From contig NC_008278.1 in the NCBI RefSeq assembly GCF_000058485.1, positions 6,752,962 through 6,816,961 of the forward strand: a stretch of 64,000 nucleotides of DNA. The letters are read 5' to 3'. How positions within the stretch are numbered: the first letter of the stretch is position 1; each line of letters starts with the position of its first letter. The notes below the pieces were generated by a model. The model saw nothing but the letters and a program-made list of their open reading frames with translations, had not been told where the DNA came from and ran no database searches. Of this stretch, positions 19,342-28,272 are shown in pieces. The translations under genes and the position numbers were made by a program. Source of the stretch: Frankia alni ACN14a. Lineage in GTDB: Bacteria > Actinomycetota > Actinomycetes > Frankiales > Frankiaceae.

Positions 19342-22293
19342 TCAGCCCCAGAGCCGCTGGTAGACGGCTGCCGAGGCCGGATTGAGATCGGGATTCACCA
19401 ACGAGGAACGGACGTTGCCCTCCTCCGCGTCGGGGAAGTACGCCTCGTAGGCGAGGATGTCGGCGTTGCGGGAGAACGTCTCGTACATCTTCTCCATGTA
19501 GGCGGGGTTGTCCCCCCCGGCGGCGCCGCTCCGCCCGGCCTTCGTGCCCTGCTGGCTGACCACTCCCCACTCGGGCACCGAGAACAGCTTGTGGTGGGTC
19601 CGCGCGAAGGTGATGACCTGGCAGAGCCCCGCGTCACCGTTGCACTGGTTGTCGAAGTCGGCGTAGGTGGGGCTGGGCGGGTACTGGTCGTAGCTGTCGA
19701 TGCCGATGACGTCGACGTACTGGTCGCCGGGGTAGAGGTCGAACGCGCCGACCGGCGTGGTCGACCCGTGGGCGTTGAGATTCCAGTCGATGCGAACCTT
19801 CGGGCTGGTCGCCCTGATCGCCGACGAGGCGTTGCGGAAGCACTGGATCCACTGCTGCGGATCCGTCGCCGACCAGGCGAACCACAGGCCGTTGAACTCC
19901 CAGCCCAGCCGGACGAACGAATCGCCCCGGCCCATGTTCACCAGCCAGCGCCCGAACTGCCGCCACTTGGCGTCGTAGTTGCCCGCCGCGCAGTCGGCGA
20001 GGTTGCCCTTCTCCGGCCCCGAGTCGGGGAAGAGCGGCTGGGTGATCACCCAGGTGCCGGCGTACCCGGAGAAGGTCGACGCGCTGCGTCCCATCCACGG
20101 GTTCGTGACGTCGCTCCAGCTCGACCGGTCCGTGTACATCACGACGACGTCGTTGGGCCGGCCGCGGAACCTCGCCCAGGCATTCGCCTGTGTCAGGGTG
20201 TGCGCGGCGACGCCGGTCGGGAACAAGCCGGTGGTCGTGGCCCGCTCGACCTGCGGGACGACGGCCGCAGGCACCCCACTCTGGGTGGGCCGGGCCGCAG
20301 TGCCCGGCTGCCCGGTCGGCGCCGCGCCCTGCCCGGCGGTGGTGGCGATGGGGTCGGCTCCCCCGTCGCTGCCGGAGGGCACCAGCAGCAGCGCCGTCAC
20401 CGCGATCAGGGTGAGCACCGCCGCGACCGAGACCGCGATGACGGGCAGGTGTGGCAGGCGGCTGGCGTTCCCGCCCCAGTGGGCGGTGATCCACGACGCT
20501 GCCCGGGCGCGCCGCCCGGAGGCCGGCGCCGCGCGGTCGTCGGACCGGTCGATATGACGGGCGCCGGCCCTGGTGGCCCTGGCGGCCCCGGCCGCACGCG
20601 CCGAGCCGACCTCGTCGGGCCAGACCTCGTCGTCGGCCCAGGCGGCCCGACCGCTCCGCCCCGATCCACGCTTCTCCGCCGCGCCACGACCCGATCCGAC
20701 CTGCGCCGATCCGACCTGCGCCGATCCGACCGAACCCGACCGGCCTGAACGAATCCGTTCCGGCGCGATACGACCCAGCCCGACCTGATCCAAGGCAACC
20801 CGGTCGGGCACCACTCGGCCCGACCCGGCCCGATCGGACCCGGCCCGATCCGACGCGGCCCGATCCGACGCGGTCCGGTTCGAGGCGATCCGGTTCGACC
20901 CGCCTCGATCGCCTCCGGTCCGATCCGAGCCGGCTCGGGACGGGCCCCGCGGGGCCCAGCCCTCGACCGCCTGGCCCCCGGGGCCGCTTTCGGCCTGGTC
21001 CGGCTGAGGGCGCATGCCCTCCCCGTCATGGCCGCGGGCCGCCGCGGGACCGTCGACCGGGGCACCGAAGGCGGGACCGGACGCCGGGGACGGCGCCCAC
21101 CGCCCGCCACTGCGTGGGTCGTCGGCCAGCCAGGCGTCGCGGGCAGCGGACCAGGCGCCGGTGCGCGGTGTCCCCTGGGCGCCCCGGTAGTCGTCCCGTC
21201 TCCCGGGGCGACGATCGTCGTGATCCGCGGCGTCGCGGCGACGACCGTCGCGGGGCGGGCCGGGCTCGGACCAGCGCAGGGCCCCCGTCTCGCCCGCCGG
21301 GCCCACGCCGGGCGGTGGCATTCGCACCGGCGGCGCCGGGGGCGCATGATCCGGCGCTGCGGACGCGGGCAGGTCTGCCCGATCGTCGCCCGGCCACCCG
21401 GGGTCATCGCCGCGCGCACCGGGCCGGCGGATCTGGAACAACGCCGTGCCCTCGTCCCGGTCGGGCGGGACGGCGGGGTTCACCACCCGCCCGGCCGCCG
21501 GCCGACCGTTCACCAGGATCGTCCGCTCGGACAGCGGACCGGTCGGCGCGTCGAGGGGCGGACCGGCCGGCCGCCGCCTCGACGGATCGCTCGGCGCGCC
21601 GATCGGCGCGTCGGCCGGGGCGCCGATCCCCGGGGCCACCGGCGGATCCACCGACAGCCCGCCACCGGACGACCCCGCGCGGGTCGACGGGTCGCTCGGA
21701 CGGGAGTCGACGGACCACGGGTCGGCCGGGCGGGAGTCGACGGCCCACGGGTCGGCCGGGTGGGAGTCGACGGACCCGGGGTCGGGCGGGCGGGAGCTGG
21801 GCAGGCGGAGGTCCGGCGGTCGGGCTTCGGGCAACCGGGAGCCGGGTGGGCGGGTGCCGGGCAGCCGAGGCTCGGCGGGTCGACCCGCACCGCCCGCGGA
21901 CCGGTCACCGTCACCGGCCGTCCTCGCGCCCTTCGCGGGAACGGTCATGGACGGAGGGAGGAGCACGACCGGCGGCGTCCGACGCCGGCGCCCGGAACGG
22001 CCGGCGCCCGGCCGATGCTCCGCCCGAGCGCCGCCGGCGTCCCCGTCGGGCGGCTGGGCCCCGACGGAGGAGTCGTCAGGGCCGGCGCGACGGGGGTCGG
22101 CGGCACGGAACCGGTCGACCCGGTGCCCGCGCTGCCCGCCGTCCTCGTCGAATTCGCCGGACGGTGGCGCGACCCGCTCCCAGTCGCCGGTCGGAGGCTC
22201 ATCCGACCAGGAGCGCCCGCGCACCCGCATCACCCCAGATCGTGCTCTGTGCCCCATCGAAACATCTCGGCGTAGCCGGCGCGCAACTCTCAC
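19342..22293 (-). CDS. Membrane-anchored GH26-like glycoside hydrolase with a long disordered N-terminus
   Basis: About 980 residues. The first 600 are Pro/Gly/Arg-rich and disordered, with peptide repeats such as VDSRPADPW and SDRAASDRAGSDRAG. A single membrane helix near residue 640 (LPVIAVSVAAVLTLIAVTALLLV) is followed by an extracytoplasmic catalytic domain of about 300 residues. That domain has the GH26-type acid/base motif RLGWEFNG, a second motif SVPEWGVV carrying the probable nucleophile Glu, and IDWNLNAHG and DVIGIDSYD between them. GH26 enzymes cut beta-mannans or related glucans; the substrate here is probably the polymer made by this locus. Frame starts at 22293 (GTG), 22257 and 22230 (ATG) all lack a good ribosome-binding site. 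A shorter paralogue lies at 28273. Confidence 0.8.
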   Translation of the reverse strand: MRVARRLRRDVSMGHRARSGVMRVRGRSWSDEPPTGDWERVAPPSGEFDEDGGQRGHRVDRFRAADPRRAGPDDSSVGAQPPDGDAGGARAEHRPGAGRSGRRRRTPPVVLLPPSMTVPAKGARTAGDGDRSAGGAGRPAEPRLPGTRPPGSRLPEARPPDLRLPSSRPPDPGSVDSHPADPWAVDSRPADPWSVDSRPSDPSTRAGSSGGGLSVDPPVAPGIGAPADAPIGAPSDPSRRRPAGPPLDAPTGPLSERTILVNGRPAAGRVVNPAVPPDRDEGTALFQIRRPGARGDDPGWPGDDRADLPASAAPDHAPPAPPVRMPPPGVGPAGETGALRWSEPGPPRDGRRRDAADHDDRRPGRRDDYRGAQGTPRTGAWSAARDAWLADDPRSGGRWAPSPASGPAFGAPVDGPAAARGHDGEGMRPQPDQAESGPGGQAVEGWAPRGPSRAGSDRTGGDRGGSNRIASNRTASDRAASDRAGSDRAGSGRVVPDRVALDQVGLGRIAPERIRSGRSGSVGSAQVGSAQVGSGRGAAEKRGSGRSGRAAWADDEVWPDEVGSARAAGAARATRAGARHIDRSDDRAAPASGRRARAASWITAHWGGNASRLPHLPVIAVSVAAVLTLIAVTALLLVPSGSDGGADPIATTAGQGAAPTGQPGTAARPTQSGVPAAVVPQVERATTTGLFPTGVAAHTLTQANAWARFRGRPNDVVVMYTDRSSWSDVTNPWMGRSASTFSGYAGTWVITQPLFPDSGPEKGNLADCAAGNYDAKWRQFGRWLVNMGRGDSFVRLGWEFNGLWFAWSATDPQQWIQCFRNASSAIRATSPKVRIDWNLNAHGSTTPVGAFDLYPGDQYVDVIGIDSYDQYPPSPTYADFDNQCNGDAGLCQVITFARTHHKLFSVPEWGVVSQQGTKAGRSGAAGGDNPAYMEKMYETFSRNADILAYEAYFPDAEEGNVRSSLVNPDLNPASAAVYQRLWG

Positions 22294-23358
22294 CCGCGGT
22301 GAGGATTTCTCCGCCCGGCCGACCTGGCAGGAGACTCGTCGGCACCGGCAACGCCACGAGCCGAGGCTCTTTCACCAATCCAGGAGTGACGGACGAACCG
22401 TAACAACAACGCGCGAAGAGCGATGTCGGCGGCCTCGGCCTATCACGGACAGCAACGATCATCCGCATCGACACCAAACCCCTTCCGCTCTGGGGGAAGC
22501 AGCCGGCAGCCGGCGATCGCCGGCAGGCCGGACGCCCGCGTCATCGCGGGATCCACCAGTCAGGACGCCCTACCGACCGGACGAGTTGCCGGTCCTGCCG
22601 AGATCTGGCACCATTTACCGTTCATTCGCCACGAAGGTGGGCCGTGGGGTGCCGTCTCCCCCGCCCGCGCCCGCCGGCTGTCGAGCCGGTCACAGGCCAG
22701 CCGGCAGCCCGGCGAGCGGCCCGGTGAAGATCGCCGGCGAGCGGTCTGACCAGCGCAGACGAGTCACGGTGGCGCTCCGGGGGCGACGACGTTCACGGGG
22801 GCAGCGCGCGGTGCGCCCGGCGGCGGCGTGGCGGGAATCTCGCGGGGGGCGGTGCCCCCGGTGTGGAGATCACGTGCAGGTCAGGGCGACGACGCGGCGC
22901 CAGGCGCGCTGCGAAGGCCACTCCCCGCCATGGCCCGACTGTCGGCCCCGCCGCAGCGGCGGGCTGGTCCGGCGGGCGGCGCGGTCGTGCGGGTCTGCAC
23001 CAGCTTGGAGGGACTCCCCCGGCAGGCAGAGGGCGGTGCGGTACCGTTGCGACGGCAGTGCCGGGGGGCGCCGATGAAGGCGGTCCGTCGCCGGTATCCA
23101 CCGAGAAGTGGCAGAGGGGGATCACGCGCCCGCGCGCGCCATGAGCGCGGGCGAGCGAGCGACGTCCTCACGCGCGGGAGCGTGCCCTCCCGCGCACCGG
23201 GAAAGACCGGCGGCTGTCCCCGTCGGCCCCGGCATCGGTCGGCGAGTGGCGGCGGGCCGTTACGGGTCACCCGGAATGCACCGCGGTCCAGCGAGGACCA
23301 TGCCATCAACCCCGCCCCACCGAGCCCGACCGGGGCATGAGCACGGGAGACGCAAGCC
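22294..23358. other. Long intergenic region at the head of the polysaccharide operon
   Basis: About 1.06 kb between the divergent hydrolase gene and the five-gene plus-strand operon. A small inverted repeat CTCACC-CGC-GGTGAG lies at 22291-22305, immediately at the hydrolase start. A less GC-rich stretch near 22605-22640 (ACCATTTACCGTTCATTCGCC) is a candidate plus-strand promoter. Several frames stay open but none shows a recognisable family or a good start. The length suggests complex regulation or an undetected RNA. Confidence 0.5.
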
Positions 23359-24189
23359 TTGAGCACCGAAAGCGCCCGGACCACCGAGATCCCCGACGCT
23401 GCCGACATCCCGGTCGTCATCCTCTGCGGCGGGATGGGTACCCGGCTGCGTGAGGCCAGCGAGAAGCTGCCGAAGCCGCTGGTCGACATCGGCGGCAAGC
23501 CGGTGCTGTGGCACATCATGAAGACCTACGAGCACTACGGCTTTCGTAAGTTCGTGCTCTGCCTCGGCTACAAGAGCGACCTGATCAAGAACTACTTCCT
23601 GGCCTACCGGGCCCAGGTGGCGGACTTCACCCTCACGCTCTCCGACGACCACACGCCGCAGTTCCACAACGCGGTGGGCGACGAGAAGTGGGAGGTCACC
23701 TTCGCGGAGACCGGGCTGCTCACCGGCACCGGCGCCCGCCTGCGCCGGGTCGCCCAGTACCTGACCGGCCCGCGGTTCATGCTCACCTACGGCGACGGCG
23801 TCGGCGCGATCGACGTCGCCGCCGTGCTGTCCGACCACCTGGCGTCCGGGCGCCTCGGCACCGTCACCGGCGTGCGGCCGTCGAGCCGCTACGGCGAGCT
23901 GGAGACCGAGGGCAACGCGGTCACGCTGTTCGCCGAGAAGCCCCCGCAGACCGGCTGGGTGAGCGGCGGGTACTTCGTCTTCGAGCGCGAGTTCATCGAC
24001 AAGTACCTCGACGACGACCCGGCGCTGCTGCTGGAGCGCCACCCGCTGCAGCAGCTCGCCCGCGACGGCGAGCTCACCCTGCACGACCACGACGGGTTCT
24101 GGATGGGCATGGACACCTTCCGGGACTGGACCGAGCTCAACCAGCTCTGGGACTCCGGGTCCGCGCCGTGGCGCGTCTGGGCCGACTGA
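23359..24189 (+). CDS. Glucose-1-phosphate cytidylyltransferase-like nucleotidyltransferase (RfbF type)
   Basis: A 276-residue enzyme expected to make CDP-glucose (or another CDP-hexose) from CTP and the sugar 1-phosphate. The nucleotide-binding motif VVILCGGMGTRLREASEKLPKPLVDIGGKPVLWHIM (residues 19-54) is the cytidylyltransferase version of the Rml/Rfb signature, and YGDGVGAID, GVRPSSRYGELE, EKPPQTGWVSGGYFVFE and FWMGMDTFRDW complete the family pattern. The start is a TTG at 23359 with GGGAGA 7 bases upstream; there is no in-frame ATG nearby. It opens a run of five closely spaced genes to 28176, which fits a CDP-sugar branch for the surface glycan. Confidence 0.88.
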   Translation: MSTESARTTEIPDAADIPVVILCGGMGTRLREASEKLPKPLVDIGGKPVLWHIMKTYEHYGFRKFVLCLGYKSDLIKNYFLAYRAQVADFTLTLSDDHTPQFHNAVGDEKWEVTFAETGLLTGTGARLRRVAQYLTGPRFMLTYGDGVGAIDVAAVLSDHLASGRLGTVTGVRPSSRYGELETEGNAVTLFAEKPPQTGWVSGGYFVFEREFIDKYLDDDPALLLERHPLQQLARDGELTLHDHDGFWMGMDTFRDWTELNQLWDSGSAPWRVWAD

Positions 24190-24212
24190 GAACTCCGGAC
24201 GGATCCGCGACG

Positions 24213-25670
24213 ATGACCGAATCCGCGAGCGTGGCCGGCCACTCCGGCCACTCCGGCCACTCCGGCCACTCCGGCCACTCCGGCCACTCCGGCCACTCCG
24301 GCCACTCCAGAGACGTCGGCGACGCCGGCGACCGCGACGGCACCGCGCTCCCGGCCGACCCCGGCCGCTGGCTGCACGATCTGGTCGCCGACCTGCTGCC
24401 GCCCATGCGCAGCATCACCGGCGAGGGGGTGCGCACCACGCTGCGCACCGTCGCGCGGGCGCTCGGCCCCGACGTGCCGCTCACCGTGCACGAGGTGTCC
24501 AGCGGGGCCCCGGCGCTGGACTGGACCGTCCCCCGGGAGTGGAACGTCGACTCGGCCCGGCTGATCGGCCCCGACGGCAAGACCGTTGTCGACGCCGCCG
24601 ACAATCCGCTGCACCTGCTGGGTTACAGCACGCCGGTGCGCGCCCGGATGACCCTCGACGAGCTGCGCCCGCACCTGTTCTCGATGCCCGACCGGCCGGA
24701 CTGGGTGCCCTACCGGACGTCGTACTACAACGAGAACTGGGGCTTCTGCCTGACCGACCGGCAGCTCGGCGCACTGCCCGAGGGCGAGTACGAGGTCGAG
24801 ATCGACACGACGCTCACGGACGGGTCGCTGACCTACGGCGAGATCGTCCTGCCGGGCGAGACGTCCGACGAGTTCCTGATCACCACGCACACCTGCCACC
24901 CGGCGATGGCCAACGACAACTGCTCGGGCATCGCCACCGCGACCCTGCTGGCGCGGGCGCTGGCCGCCGGTCCGCGCCGACACACGTTCCGGCTGCTGTT
25001 CATTCCGGGCACGATCGGCTCGCTCACCTGGCTCGCCCGCAACCGGGACACCGTCGGCCGCATCCGCCACGGGCTCGTCCTGACCGGTCTCGGTGACCGC
25101 AGCGACCCGACCTACAAGCGCAGTCGCCGGGGTGACGCCGCCGTCGACCGGGCCGCCGCGGTGGCGCTGGCCGAGACCGGGCGGCCGCACCGGGTCGTCG
25201 ACTTCTCCCCCTACGGCTACGACGAGCGGCAGTTCTGCTCGCCCGGCTTCGACCTGCCCGTCGGCCGGTTCGGCCGGGGTCAGCACGGCGAGTACCCGCA
25301 GTATCACACCTCGGCCGACGACCTCGAGTTCGTCACGCCCGAGTCGCTCGCCGACTCGTTCGCGATCCTGCGGCGCACGATCGAGATCTGCGAGCGGGAC
25401 CGGACCTGGCGCAACACCGCCCCCTACGGCGAGCCGCAGCTCGGCCGGCGCGGGCTGTACCGGGCGATCGGCGCGACGATGAACCGCCAGGCCATCGAGA
25501 TGGGCCTGCTGTGGGTGCTCAACCTCGCCGACGGAACCCGCAGCCTGCTCGACATCGCCGAGCGCGCCGGGCTGCCGTTCGACACGGTCGCCGAGGCCGC
25601 GGACGCGCTGGCCGGCGTCGACCTGCTCGCCGACGCGGCCGCCGGCTCCGCCGGAACGACCGATGGCTGA
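24213..25670 (+). CDS. DUF4910-type aminopeptidase-like protein with C-terminal winged helix
   Basis: A 485-residue protein. After a low-complexity N-terminus comes the DUF2172/DUF4910 region: LVADLLPPMRSITGEGVR, the mid-domain PYRTSYYNENWGFCL, and the co-catalytic metal site motif THTCHPAMANDNCSGI with the later QYHTSADDLEF. These are arranged as in clan MH aminopeptidases. The last 80 residues (GLYRAIGATMNRQAIEMGLLWVLNLADGTRSLLDIAERAGLPFDTV) form the winged-helix module usual in this family. Such genes recur beside C-methyltransferase, RmlC-like and cytidylyltransferase genes in glycan loci, but their reaction is not established; deacylation or amide hydrolysis of a sugar is conceivable. 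The stop overlaps the next start by 8 bases. Confidence 0.82.
   Translation: MTESASVAGHSGHSGHSGHSGHSGHSGHSGHSRDVGDAGDRDGTALPADPGRWLHDLVADLLPPMRSITGEGVRTTLRTVARALGPDVPLTVHEVSSGAPALDWTVPREWNVDSARLIGPDGKTVVDAADNPLHLLGYSTPVRARMTLDELRPHLFSMPDRPDWVPYRTSYYNENWGFCLTDRQLGALPEGEYEVEIDTTLTDGSLTYGEIVLPGETSDEFLITTHTCHPAMANDNCSGIATATLLARALAAGPRRHTFRLLFIPGTIGSLTWLARNRDTVGRIRHGLVLTGLGDRSDPTYKRSRRGDAAVDRAAAVALAETGRPHRVVDFSPYGYDERQFCSPGFDLPVGRFGRGQHGEYPQYHTSADDLEFVTPESLADSFAILRRTIEICERDRTWRNTAPYGEPQLGRRGLYRAIGATMNRQAIEMGLLWVLNLADGTRSLLDIAERAGLPFDTVAEAADALAGVDLLADAAAGSAGTTDG
24237..24308 (+). repeat. Eight 9-bp units encoding (Gly-His-Ser)n
   Basis: GGCCACTCC is repeated eight times without error inside the N-terminus of the DUF4910 gene, encoding a GHS tract at residues 9-32. 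Perfect identity at the DNA level indicates recent slippage. The His-rich tract could bind metal, which would be notable next to a metallopeptidase-like fold. Confidence 0.95.
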
Positions 25671-26517
25671 CCTCGCCCGCGCCCCGGGCGGACCGGGGGG
25701 GACCGAACTGCCGCCGCAGCGGCCCGGCGGCCGCGGACCGGTCTGGACCATCGTCCTCGCGGGTGGCGGCGGGACCCGCTTCGGCGGCCCGAAGCAGTTC
25801 TATGACCTCGGCGGCGAGCCGTTGCTCGCCCACCCGGTCGCGGCGGCCCGCGCCGCCAGCGACGGCATCGTGGTGGTCGTGCCCGCGGGAACGACCGGAG
25901 GCTGGTCGCCCCCACCCGGCGTCCGTCAGGTGACCGGCGGCACCACCAGGGCCGAGTCGGTCCGGGCCGGTCTGACCGCCGTGCCCGCGGAGGCCGGCGT
26001 CATCGTGATCACCGACGCCGCGCACCCGCTGGCCACCCCCGCGCTCTACCGGCGCGTGGTCGACGAGGTCCGGGCCGGGGCCGACGCCGCCGTGCCCGGC
26101 CTGCCGCTGACCGAGGTGGTCAAGGAGATCCGGGTGGTCAAGGAGATCCGGGTAGCCGACGAGGACGAGGTCGGGGTGGCCGACGAGATCCAGCCGCAAG
26201 CGGGTGGAATCGGTCCCTCCCCCAGGCTGGTCGCGGGGGCGTCGCTGCCGCGGGAGACCCATCGGCTGGTGCAGACGCCGCACGCGTTCCGGGCGGATCT
26301 GCTGCGCTCCGTGCACGCGGGGGCCCGCGAGGCGGTGGAGGACTCGGCGATGGTCGCCGAGGCCGGCGGCCTGGTCGTCGTCGTACCGGGCGAACCCGCC
26401 AACATCCATGTCACGACGCCGGACGAACTCGCCATGGCCCGGCTTCTTCTCACCCACGTCCGTTCCGAGAGGGAATCCGATGAGTTCGGTACTGGTCGAG
26501 TCCACGCTGTCCGATGA
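25663..26517 (+). CDS. IspD-family cytidylyltransferase (CDP-alditol or related)
   Basis: A 284-residue nucleotidyltransferase of the IspD/TarI family: IVLAGGGGTRFGGPKQFYDLGGEPLLAHPV (residues 29-58) binds CTP, ITDAAHPLATPALYRRVV corresponds to the VHDAARP motif, and QTPHAF, EDSAMVAEAG and ANIHVTTPDELAMAR complete the core. A duplicated VVKEIR hexapeptide followed by an acidic stretch marks an insertion in the mobile arm. Because it sits inside a sugar operon, a role in activating a polyol or sugar phosphate (as TarI does for ribitol-5-phosphate) is more likely than MEP-pathway isoprenoid synthesis; the true ispD should be elsewhere. It overlaps the next gene by 38 bases. Confidence 0.82.
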   Translation: MADLARAPGGPGGTELPPQRPGGRGPVWTIVLAGGGGTRFGGPKQFYDLGGEPLLAHPVAAARAASDGIVVVVPAGTTGGWSPPPGVRQVTGGTTRAESVRAGLTAVPAEAGVIVITDAAHPLATPALYRRVVDEVRAGADAAVPGLPLTEVVKEIRVVKEIRVADEDEVGVADEIQPQAGGIGPSPRLVAGASLPRETHRLVQTPHAFRADLLRSVHAGAREAVEDSAMVAEAGGLVVVVPGEPANIHVTTPDELAMARLLLTHVRSERESDEFGTGRVHAVR

Positions 26518-27406
26518 CGAGCGTCGGACCAAGCTCTACCAGGGCGACCTGTTCGTCTATGCACCCAGGCCGGCGACCCGCGAGTTCGTCGAGTTCAGCC
26601 GCGCGCTGATCCGGGAGGCGTTCGGCAGCCTCGACCCGGAGACCGCGCAGTACCACATGCCCGTCGAGGAGTACGCCGCCCTGCTCGCGGAGCTCAAGCC
26701 GCGGTTCATCCACCATCCGACCTGCAAGGAGCTGCTGCCGGCGATCCTCGCCGAGCATGGCGCCGACCCGGCGAAGACCTACTTCGACGTGCCGCGGCTG
26801 CGGACCTCGACGTCGGACGACTACCTGACCTCCGGCATCGCCTACGCCTTCCACCCGCACCGCGACACCTGGTACTCCGCGCCGTTCTGCCAGCTCAACT
26901 GGTGGATGCCGATCTTCGACATCGTCCCGGAGAACGGCCTGGCCTTCCACCCGCGCTACTTCAGCCAGGGCGTGAAGAACGGCTCCCGCGACTACGACTA
27001 CTACGAGTGGAACGCCAAGAGCCGGGCGGACGCCGCGAAGCACATCAAGTCCGACACCCGCAAGCAGCCCAAGCCGGAGGAGGAGGTGGAGATCTTCCCG
27101 CAGACCCGGGTGGTCGCGCCGTCCGGCGGGATGCTGATCTTCTCCGCGGCGCAGCTGCACTCCTCGGTGCCGAACGACTCCGGGCGCACCCGGTTCAGCA
27201 TGGACTTCCGCACGGTGCACTTCGACGACGTCGTCAACCACGTCGGGGCGCCGAACGTCGACTCCGAGTGCACCGGCACCACGATGCGGGACTACCTGCG
27301 CGGCACCGACCTCGCCCGCATCCCCGAGGACATCTGCCTCAGCTACGACACCGCGCCCCCGCGGGAGGACGCCGTGCTCGTGTTCTCCCAGGCGTCGAGC
27401 GCGTGA
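26480..27406 (+). CDS. Fe(II)/2-oxoglutarate-type oxygenase
   Basis: A 308-residue protein with the metal facial triad of non-haem iron oxygenases: H127 and D129 in FHPHRDTWYSAPF, and H227 in AAQLHSSVPNDSGRTRFSMDFR, where the following Arg (236 or 238) would bind 2-oxoglutarate. The cupin fold is supported by WWMPIFDIVPENGLAFHPRYF. It resembles phytanoyl-CoA dioxygenase-like proteins of polysaccharide and antibiotic clusters, which hydroxylate or otherwise oxidise a sugar or lipid. The ATG at 26480 lies inside the upstream gene with GAGAGGGA about 8 bases before it, so translation is coupled. The substrate is unknown. Confidence 0.78.
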   Translation: MSSVLVESTLSDDERRTKLYQGDLFVYAPRPATREFVEFSRALIREAFGSLDPETAQYHMPVEEYAALLAELKPRFIHHPTCKELLPAILAEHGADPAKTYFDVPRLRTSTSDDYLTSGIAYAFHPHRDTWYSAPFCQLNWWMPIFDIVPENGLAFHPRYFSQGVKNGSRDYDYYEWNAKSRADAAKHIKSDTRKQPKPEEEVEIFPQTRVVAPSGGMLIFSAAQLHSSVPNDSGRTRFSMDFRTVHFDDVVNHVGAPNVDSECTGTTMRDYLRGTDLARIPEDICLSYDTAPPREDAVLVFSQASSA

Positions 27407-28176
27407 CGGCCGGATCCGCGGGCGGCCCGGCGGCGGACGCGGTTCCGCTCGCCGGGCACGTCGCCGTCGTGACGGGCGCCTCCAGCGGCATCGGCCGCGC
27501 CACCGCGTTGCGCCTGGCCGCCGACGGCGCCACGGTGTTCGCGCTCGGCCGCGACCAGGCCCGGCTCGACGGCCTCGGCAAGGAGGCGACCGGTCCGGGC
27601 ACGCTGCTGCCGGTCCGGCTCGACCTGACCGACGACGCGGCCGTCACCGCCTTCGTCGCCGAGGTCACCGCCCGCCACGGCCGGGTCGACCACCTGGTGC
27701 ACAGCGCCGGGGCCTACGCCAGCGCCCGGGTGGACGCGGCGACGCTGGCCGATCTGGACGCGCAGTACCTCGCGAACGTCCGGGCGCCCTACGCGCTGAC
27801 CCAGCGACTGCTGCCCGCACTGCGGGTCGCGGGGACCGCCGGCGGCGCCGACATCGTCGTCATCAACTCCACGCAGGGCGTGCGTGCGGGCGCCGGCGCG
27901 AGTCAGTTCGCCGCGACCCAGCACGCCATGCGCGGCTTCGCCGACAGCCTGCGCCAGGAGATCAACGCCGACGGGATCCGGGTCGCCACGATCCACCTCG
28001 GCCGCACGGCCACCCCGCGCCAGGAGACGATCTACGCGCGGGAGGGCCGGGAGTACGCGCCGGCGCTGCTCATCCAGGCCGAAGACGTCGCCGACCTCGT
28101 CGACTACCTCGTCCGGCTCCCACCCACCGCCGAGATCACCGAACTGCACCTGCGCCCCGCCAAGAAGAGCTACTAG
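27403..28176 (+). CDS. SDR-family protein lacking the catalytic Tyr and Lys
   Basis: A 257-residue short-chain dehydrogenase/reductase fold. The cofactor motif TGASSGIG is at residues 24-31, DLTDD at 74-78 and HSAG at 100-103; Asn125 and Ser156 of the active-site tetrad are present. The YxxxK motif is replaced: the segment reads SQFAATQHAMRGF, so the Tyr is Phe169 and the Lys is Gln173. Classical SDR chemistry needs both, so this protein is probably non-catalytic, a binding or scaffold subunit, or uses different chemistry. The GTG start overlaps the upstream stop (GTGA), and the gene ends the five-gene operon just before a strong terminator. Confidence 0.85.
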   Translation: MTAGSAGGPAADAVPLAGHVAVVTGASSGIGRATALRLAADGATVFALGRDQARLDGLGKEATGPGTLLPVRLDLTDDAAVTAFVAEVTARHGRVDHLVHSAGAYASARVDAATLADLDAQYLANVRAPYALTQRLLPALRVAGTAGGADIVVINSTQGVRAGAGASQFAATQHAMRGFADSLRQEINADGIRVATIHLGRTATPRQETIYAREGREYAPALLIQAEDVADLVDYLVRLPPTAEITELHLRPAKKSY

Positions 28177-28195
28177 CCCCGGAGCGTCCCCAGAG

Positions 28196-28241
28196 CCCGC
28201 GGTCGGTCACGCGCGCCGCGAGCGGCCGTGACCGACGCGGG
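28196..28241. terminator. Strong bidirectional terminator hairpin
   Basis: CCCGCG-G-TCGGTCACG (28196-28211) pairs with CGTGACCGACGCGGG (28227-28241), 15 pairs with one bulged G. It lies between the ends of the convergent SDR (28176) and second GH26-like (28273) genes. Confidence 0.8.
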
Positions 28242-28272
28242 TGGGGAGGGACGCAGCGGACGAAGCGGCTGG

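Noticed and set aside
22881-23519. 212-residue minus-strand frame overlapping the cytidylyltransferase start
   Set aside because: It is antisense to a well-supported gene at its 5' end, Arg/Pro-rich, and has no recognisable motif or start signal.
25663-26517. Annotation as the MEP-pathway ispD
   Set aside because: The family is right but the operon is a sugar operon and the motif VHDAARP is altered to ITDAAHP; a CDP-alditol or sugar role fits better, so no ispD symbol was given.
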